Part shown: in pieces, positions 1 through 5,435 of the stretch
Numbering within the stretch: the stretch's first letter is position 1
How the letters are laid out: every line of letters starts with the position of its first letter
Assembly: GCA_021730825.1 (NCBI GenBank)
Contig: JAKFYO010000187.1
Span: 1 to 5,435 of the forward strand
Length of the DNA stretch: 5,435 nucleotides
Source of the DNA: Hyphomicrobiales bacterium
GTDB lineage: Bacteria; Pseudomonadota; Alphaproteobacteria; Rhizobiales; Xanthobacteraceae
Reading direction: 5' to 3'
Program-made: the position numbers and the translations under genes
Notes under the pieces: generated by a model
Told to the model about the DNA's origin: nothing
What the model saw: only the letters and a program-made list of their open reading frames with translations
Databases searched by the model: none

Positions 1-855
1 GACATGATGTTCCGCACCTGCACGGTGCAGGCCAATCTCGATTTCTCGACCGAAACCGACATGGTGAAGAAGCTCCGCGTGTCGCTCGCGCTGCAGCCGA
101 TCGCGACCGCGCTGTTCGCGAACTCGCCGTTCACCGAAGGCAAGCCGAACGGTTATCTCTCGTATCGCTCGCACATCTGGGAAGATACCGATAATGCGCG
201 CTCGGGCATGCTGCCTTTCGCGTTCGAGCCCGGCATGGGTTACGAGCGCTATGTCGATTACGCGCTCGATGTCCCGATGTATTTCATCAAGCGTGGCTCG
301 GAATATATCGACGTCGCCGGTTCGTCGTTCCACGATTTGCTCGCAGGAAAACATCCTGCCGTTCCCGGCGAACGCGCGTCGATTTCCGACTGGGCCAATC
401 ACCTGAGCACGATTTTCCCGGAAGTGCGGTTGAAGCGCTATCTGGAAATGCGCGGCGCCGACACCGGTTCTCAGAAAAACCTTTGTGCGCTCCCTGCGTT
501 CTGGGTCGGACTCTTCTACGACGAAGCTTCGCTCGACGCTGCATGGGAAATCGCGAAAGGTTGGAGCGCCGCCGAGCGTGAGCAGTTGCGGGCGGATGTG
601 CCGAAGCTCGGACTGAACGCGAAAATTAAAGGCCGCACTGTGCGCGAGATCGCTCGTGAAGTTCTTGCGCTGTCGCGCAATGGTCTCGTGCGGCGCGAGC
701 GCAAGCTCTACGACGGCCGTGACGAGTCGGATTTTCTGGAACCGCTCGATCTTGTCGTCGAGCGCGGCACCACACCGGCGGAAGAACTGCTTTCGCTTTA
801 CCGCGGCATCTGGGGCGGCTCGGTCGATCCCGCCTTCGAATTGCTCGCGTACTGA
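1..855 (+). CDS. gshA: Glutamate-cysteine ligase, 3' part (5' end outside the window)
   Basis: Glutamate-cysteine ligase joins L-glutamate and L-cysteine with ATP, the first and usually rate-limiting step of glutathione synthesis in the cytoplasm. The reading frame is open from base 1 (GAC), so the gene is cut by the window edge. The 284 visible codons are roughly the C-terminal 60% of an enzyme that is usually about 450 residues in this family. Stretches recognised from memory as typical of the plant-like alphaproteobacterial class (GCS2 fold) are [12 protein letters not shown] near the start, [69 protein letters not shown] and the C-terminal GTTPAEELL and WGGSVDP. The ATG at 4 is internal and not the real start. 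The stop TGA (853-855) lies 6 bp before an EamA transporter gene in the same direction, which suggests an operon. No frameshift or internal stop is seen. Family assignment is secure; the catalytic N-terminal part cannot be checked here. Confidence 0.93.
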   Translation, partial: DMMFRTCTVQANLDFSTETDMVKKLRVSLALQPIATALFANSPFTEGKPNGYLSYRSHIWEDTDNARSGMLPFAFEPGMGYERYVDYALDVPMYFIKRGSEYIDVAGSSFHDLLAGKHPAVPGERASISDWANHLSTIFPEVRLKRYLEMRGADTGSQKNLCALPAFWVGLFYDEASLDAAWEIAKGWSAAEREQLRADVPKLGLNAKIKGRTVREIAREVLALSRNGLVRRERKLYDGRDESDFLEPLDLVVERGTTPAEELLSLYRGIWGGSVDPAFELLAY

Positions 856-861
856 TATCGA

Positions 862-1767
862 ATGAAACAGCAGCCCAGCGGCGCTCTCGCTCCCGCCGAC
901 TACACGCTCTATGCGACCGTCGTCATTCTGTGGGGCGCGGCGTGGTTGCCGCTTCGCCTGCAACTTGGCGTCGTCTCGCCCGAGGTTTCCGCGGTCTGGC
1001 GCTTCTTGCTCGGCGGTCTGATCGTCTTCGCATGGCTGATCGCGGTGAAGGGAAAAGTGCGTTTTCCGCTCGAGGATCATGTGCGTTTTATGATTCTCGG
1101 CGCGACCATGTTCTCGTTCAACTTCGTCTCCGCCTATTACGCGGGCTTTCACCTGAACGGCGGACTGCTAGCGATTTTGTTTTCGCTGATGGCGGTCGTG
1201 AATCCGATTTACGCAGCGCTGCTCGGCCGTGGCGGGTTGAACAAGAGGATCGTTGCTGGCGCGGTGATAGGCGTGATCGGCGTCGCGCTATTGTTCGGGC
1301 CGAAAATCGTTGCCATCGACGGGCAGGCCGGAACGCTGACCGGCGTTCTTCTGATGTTGCTATCCGTTTTTATTTTCTCGACCGGCAATATGTTCTCGGC
1401 GGCATTTCAGGCGAGGGGGCTTCCGGTCCTGTCCGCGAACGCATGGTCGATGTTGTACGGCACCGTCTTCATTGCGCTGTTCGCGCTCGCCAAGGGCCAG
1501 CCCTTTATTGTCGAATGGACACCGAAATATGTGCTGTCGATTTTGTTTCTCGCGATCGCCGGCACCGCGATCGGCTTCTTCGCTTACGTCACGCTGATCG
1601 GCCGCATTGGCACCGGCCGCACCGGCTACGTCACCGTGCTGATGCCGCTCGTAGCACTCGTGCTCTCGACCTTCTTCGAAGGCTATGTCTGGACGATCTA
1701 CGCTTTCCTGGGCGTGGCACTCGTCATGATCGGAAACGCGATCGTGCTGTCGACGCCAAAAGCGTGA
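862..1767 (+). CDS. DMT superfamily transporter, EamA family
   Basis: This 301-residue, strongly hydrophobic protein has the pattern of a ten-helix drug/metabolite transporter with two EamA repeats. Helices lie at about residues 14-35, 40-62, 73-95, 98-120, 129-146, 156-178, 188-208, 220-241, 250-268 and 273-294. Family-like features are the first-helix WGAAWLPLR, the helix-2 block AVWRFLLGG with R47, and GLLAILFSLMAVVNPIYAAL in helix 4, the usual place of the conserved small/hydrophobic EamA block. Length matches the family norm of about 290-310. It sits in the inner membrane and is expected to move a small metabolite, but the substrate cannot be read from sequence. The start ATG at 862 is the only reasonable choice: the upstream gshA stop is in the same frame, 6 bp away. 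No Shine-Dalgarno sequence is visible before it, so translation is probably coupled to gshA. The gene converges on the IalB-family gene with a 9-bp gap. Confidence 0.88.
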   Translation: MKQQPSGALAPADYTLYATVVILWGAAWLPLRLQLGVVSPEVSAVWRFLLGGLIVFAWLIAVKGKVRFPLEDHVRFMILGATMFSFNFVSAYYAGFHLNGGLLAILFSLMAVVNPIYAALLGRGGLNKRIVAGAVIGVIGVALLFGPKIVAIDGQAGTLTGVLLMLLSVFIFSTGNMFSAAFQARGLPVLSANAWSMLYGTVFIALFALAKGQPFIVEWTPKYVLSILFLAIAGTAIGFFAYVTLIGRIGTGRTGYVTVLMPLVALVLSTFFEGYVWTIYAFLGVALVMIGNAIVLSTPKA

Positions 1768-1776
1768 GCGATAAAT

Positions 1777-2307
1777 TTAGGGCGTCTTATCGAGGCGGTC
1801 GAAGCCCGCGCTGAACCCGGAAAGGCTGAGCGGAATACCGATGCCTTCTTCCGGCGTCTGATAGATCAGAAATATCGCCTGCTTGCCGGACTTGAGCTGC
1901 GCAATCAGTTTTTCGTCCATCTGGACGTTCGCCATGCAGCCGTTCTGGAGACAGCGCTCGAAATTCGCGCTGCCGATGAAGTTCTGGTCGATATTGAGCC
2001 CGACGCCCTTCGACAGAAGCACGCCGAGCGGCGCGAATACCCGGAGAATCCGGGTCTTCTGGTCGGCGGTCTTCAGGATAATGACGGTCAGCCCGACATT
2101 GGGCCGGTCTTCCGCCGTCACGCTCTGCACCAGCGCGCATTGCTCGCCGGGCGCTCCAGGCGCCGTCTCGCAACGGATCTGCCAGTCGTTATGGACGGAC
2201 TTTACCGTTCCGTATTGCGCTTGCGCGGCGGCGGGGAAAAGCGCGGCCGCCAGAAACACCGCCAGCGCGGCGCGAAAGGAAAATCGCGCATCGGGAACTG
2301 TCCGCAT
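1777..2307 (-). CDS. IalB-family (invasion-associated locus B) secreted protein
   Basis: The protein has 176 residues. It opens with a clear Sec signal peptide: basic start (R2, R8, R12), hydrophobic core at about residues 13-25, and a likely signal peptidase I cut after AQA at residue 30. The mature part has the IalB pattern: NDWQIRC near its start, four cysteines at 46, 57, 119 and 124 (probably two disulfides, C46-C57 and the close C119/C124 pair or a swap), the block ILRVFAPLGVLL, and C-terminal IPLSLSGFSAGFDRL. The family is named for a Bartonella protein linked to erythrocyte invasion. Free-living Hyphomicrobiales carry several paralogs of unknown role, so a virulence function should not be inferred. 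The frame stays open upstream for over 400 codons antisense to ctaC, but the true start is the ATG at 2305-2307: it carries the signal peptide and has GGAGA 5 nt upstream. It is divergent from ctaC and convergent with the EamA gene. Confidence 0.88.
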   Translation of the reverse strand: MRTVPDARFSFRAALAVFLAAALFPAAAQAQYGTVKSVHNDWQIRCETAPGAPGEQCALVQSVTAEDRPNVGLTVIILKTADQKTRILRVFAPLGVLLSKGVGLNIDQNFIGSANFERCLQNGCMANVQMDEKLIAQLKSGKQAIFLIYQTPEEGIGIPLSLSGFSAGFDRLDKTP

Positions 2308-2363
2308 CCATCTCTCCGGGCCCGCGAATCGCGAGGGGCCTTCCGCCCGTTTGTCGTAAGAAG

Positions 2364-2391
2364 CGGGTACATCGCCGCCACGCCATGTCAA
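2364..2391 (-). promoter_or_regulatory. Candidate sigma-70-type promoter for the IalB-family gene
   Basis: On the minus strand, a perfect consensus -35 hexamer TTGACA (plus-strand TGTCAA at 2386-2391) is followed, after 16 bp, by TACCCG (plus-strand 2364-2369) as the best -10 available. The -10 is poor, as is common in GC-rich alphaproteobacteria. The predicted start would lie about 50 bp before the ATG at 2307. The -35 match is seen directly; promoter activity is inferred. Confidence 0.4.
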
Positions 2392-2564
2392 GAATGGGGC
2401 ATAGCCGGACGAATGACGGGGCAGGGCGTTGCGGCTCCTTGCGGAGTATGGTTCATCTGGCCGGAAGGCCGGTCCTGACGGCGCTTTCGGCGCGAAAAAC
2501 CCTTGGAATGCGCGGCAATGAGCCGCCTTGGGGATCGTTCCGGGGCTAGAGGTCCGGTGGTAGT

Positions 2565-2593
2565 TTGACCTGAAGATTCCGGGCCTTCTTTCT
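2565..2593 (+). promoter_or_regulatory. Candidate promoter for the ctaC-ctaD-ctaB operon
   Basis: TTGACC at 2565-2570 matches the -35 consensus at five of six positions. With a 17-bp spacer it is followed by CTTTCT (2588-2593), a weak -10. The predicted start, near 2600, would give a leader of about 40 nt before the ctaC ATG. The -35 lies in the right arm of the inverted repeat AGGTC-N12-GACCT (2550-2571), and the -10 lies in the loop of CGGGCC-N8-GGCCCG (2580-2599), so either could serve as an operator. This is inferred from pattern only. Confidence 0.3.
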
Positions 2594-2625
2594 GGCCCGC
2601 CGCCGCTCGGCTCGGCGTGAATTCT

Positions 2626-2635
2626 GGAGACGGGG
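2626..2635 (+). promoter_or_regulatory. Ribosome binding site that supports the ATG start of ctaC
   Basis: GGAGA (2626-2630), followed by a GGGG run (2632-2635), lies 5-10 nt before the ATG at 2641. An in-frame GTG at 2617 would add eight residues (starting MNSGDGVT) but would put this site inside the coding region and lengthen the n-region of the signal peptide. The ATG at 2641 is therefore preferred. Confidence 0.6.
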
Positions 2636-2640
2636 TAACA

Positions 2641-5171
<2,531 letters not shown>

Positions 5172-5198
5172 TTTCCGGTTCTCGCCGGGCTGAGTAAG

Positions 5199-5222
5199 AC
5201 CGGCGGGCTTAGGCCCGCCGGT
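5199..5222 (+). terminator. Perfect 10-bp hairpin between ctaD and ctaB (attenuator or processing site)
   Basis: ACCGGCGGGC (5199-5208) and GCCCGCCGGT (5213-5222) are exact reverse complements around the loop TTAG. The stem has nine G-C pairs and one A-T pair, and starts 28 nt after the ctaD stop. No T-run follows (the next bases are AGCGTTATTG), so it is not a classical intrinsic terminator. It may cause partial termination, block 3' exonucleases so that ctaCD mRNA outlasts the ctaB part, or belong to a dispersed palindromic repeat family. The structure is certain; its role is inferred. Confidence 0.55.
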
Positions 5223-5231
5223 AGCGTTATT

Positions 5232-5238
5232 GAGAGGA
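5232..5238 (+). promoter_or_regulatory. Ribosome binding site pointing to a GTG start for ctaB
   Basis: GAGAGGA (5232-5238) ends 4 nt before GTG at 5243, a good fit to the anti-Shine-Dalgarno sequence. The next in-frame start, ATG at 5291, has only A-rich sequence (GAAAAACATC) before it. This favours the GTG. Confidence 0.5.
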
Positions 5239-5242
5239 AGAC

Positions 5243-5435
5243 GTGGTTCCGTCTTCTTTTGAGTTAGTCGAAGTCGAACTGAAAAACATCATGTCGCTGG
5301 TTTCCGAAGAACGCACCGTCCGCGCCGAAAGCCTTCCGGGCTTTGCCGGTGTCGAAGATTATTGGGCGTTGCTGAAGCCTCGCGTGATGTCGCTTGTCGT
5401 CTTCACGGCGCTGGTAGGCATCGTGCGCGCACCGG
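5243..5435 (+). CDS. ctaB: Protoheme IX farnesyltransferase (heme O synthase), 5' part
   Basis: The product attaches a farnesyl group to protoheme to make heme O, which CtaA then oxidises to heme A for the aa3 oxidase. It is a UbiA-family integral membrane prenyltransferase. Only about 64 N-terminal codons are visible; the gene runs off the window end. The decisive stretch is [20 protein letters not shown], the start of the first membrane helix with the family KPRV motif, followed by GIVRAP. The start is uncertain. GTG at 5243 has a good ribosome binding site and gives an N-terminus beginning [19 protein letters not shown] at 5291 gives [14 protein letters not shown] and would be 16 residues shorter, with no visible ribosome binding site. 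It lies 71 bp after ctaD, across the hairpin, in the usual ctaCDB order. In related genomes ctaG and ctaE often follow, but they are not in this window. Confidence 0.9.
   Translation, partial: MVPSSFELVEVELKNIMSLVSEERTVRAESLPGFAGVEDYWALLKPRVMSLVVFTALVGIVRAP

Larger units (their letters stand above)
2308..2640. other. Divergent intergenic region between the IalB-family gene and ctaC
   Basis: This 333-bp stretch holds no convincing gene. It should contain the promoters for both flanking genes. Besides the two candidate promoters listed separately, it carries short inverted repeats: CTCC-N4-GGAG (2435-2446); a 6-bp stem including one G-T pair around a GGAA loop (2457-2472); GCGC-N5-GCGC (2481-2493); GCGGC-N5-GCCGC (2512-2526); AGGTC-N12-GACCT (2550-2571); and CGGGCC-N8-GGCCCG (2580-2599). 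There is also an imperfect direct repeat, GAATGGGGCA (2392-2401) and GAATGACGGGGCA (2411-2423). Any one of these could arise by chance in GC-rich DNA. No tRNA or known riboswitch pattern was recognised. Confidence 0.6.

Noticed and set aside
930..1814. Long plus-strand frame overlapping the EamA gene
   Set aside because: Its product is arginine-rich and without structure, while the other frame encodes a clear ten-helix transporter.
2337..2470. 9-bp inverted repeat GGCCTTCCG (2337-2345) and CGGAAGGCC (2462-2470), considered as possible mobile element ends
   Set aside because: No target-site duplication or transposase lies between them, and a 9-bp match over this distance in GC-rich DNA is not convincing.
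2413..2478. Short frame of 21 residues starting MTGQGVAAPC in the divergent region
   Set aside because: No ribosome binding site, no recognised sequence and no attenuator arrangement clearly tied to it.
2448..2549. Short frame of 33 residues starting MVHLAGRPVL in the divergent region
   Set aside because: The GGAG before it is only 1 nt from the ATG, too close to work, and the sequence shows no family feature.

Overview
The window looks like a chromosomal segment from an alphaproteobacterium, most likely of the order Hyphomicrobiales (Rhizobiales: Bradyrhizobium/Afipia/Xanthobacteraceae-like). Four things point there: a plant-type (class II) glutamate-cysteine ligase, an IalB-family periplasmic protein, a mitochondrial-like aa3 cytochrome c oxidase operon in the order ctaC-ctaD-ctaB, and moderately high GC with strong C/G third-position use. 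The genus is inference; no rRNA or other marker is present.

Layout. Positions 1-855 hold the 3' part of gshA (glutathione synthesis, first step). Six bases later, in the same direction, comes a DMT/EamA-family inner-membrane transporter (862-1767), probably co-transcribed with gshA. A convergent gene on the minus strand (1777-2307) encodes a secreted IalB-family protein of 176 residues; only 9 bp separate the two stop codons. A 333-bp divergent intergenic region (2308-2640) follows. It holds candidate promoters for the IalB gene and for ctaC, plus several short inverted repeats. Then the oxidase operon runs rightwards: ctaC (2641-3513, subunit II with the CuA site), ctaD (3549-5171, subunit I with heme a, heme a3 and CuB), a perfect 10-bp stem hairpin (5199-5222), and the start of ctaB (heme O synthase, 5243 onward, cut by the window end).

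Function. CtaC takes electrons from cytochrome c at CuA. CtaD passes them through heme a to the heme a3/CuB centre, where O2 is reduced and protons are pumped. CtaB makes heme O, the precursor of the heme A that CtaD needs, so enzyme and cofactor synthesis are encoded together. Every metal ligand and every proton-channel residue I checked in CtaC and CtaD is present, so the oxidase should be functional. The most notable protein-level oddity is a changed aromatic patch (W-T-W in place of the usual W-Y-W) at the electron entry site of CtaC.

I see no mobile element, CRISPR array, tRNA, rRNA or phage gene, and no convincing new system. This is mostly an ordinary core-metabolism region. The points worth checking are regulatory structures, start-site choices and the CtaC variation.
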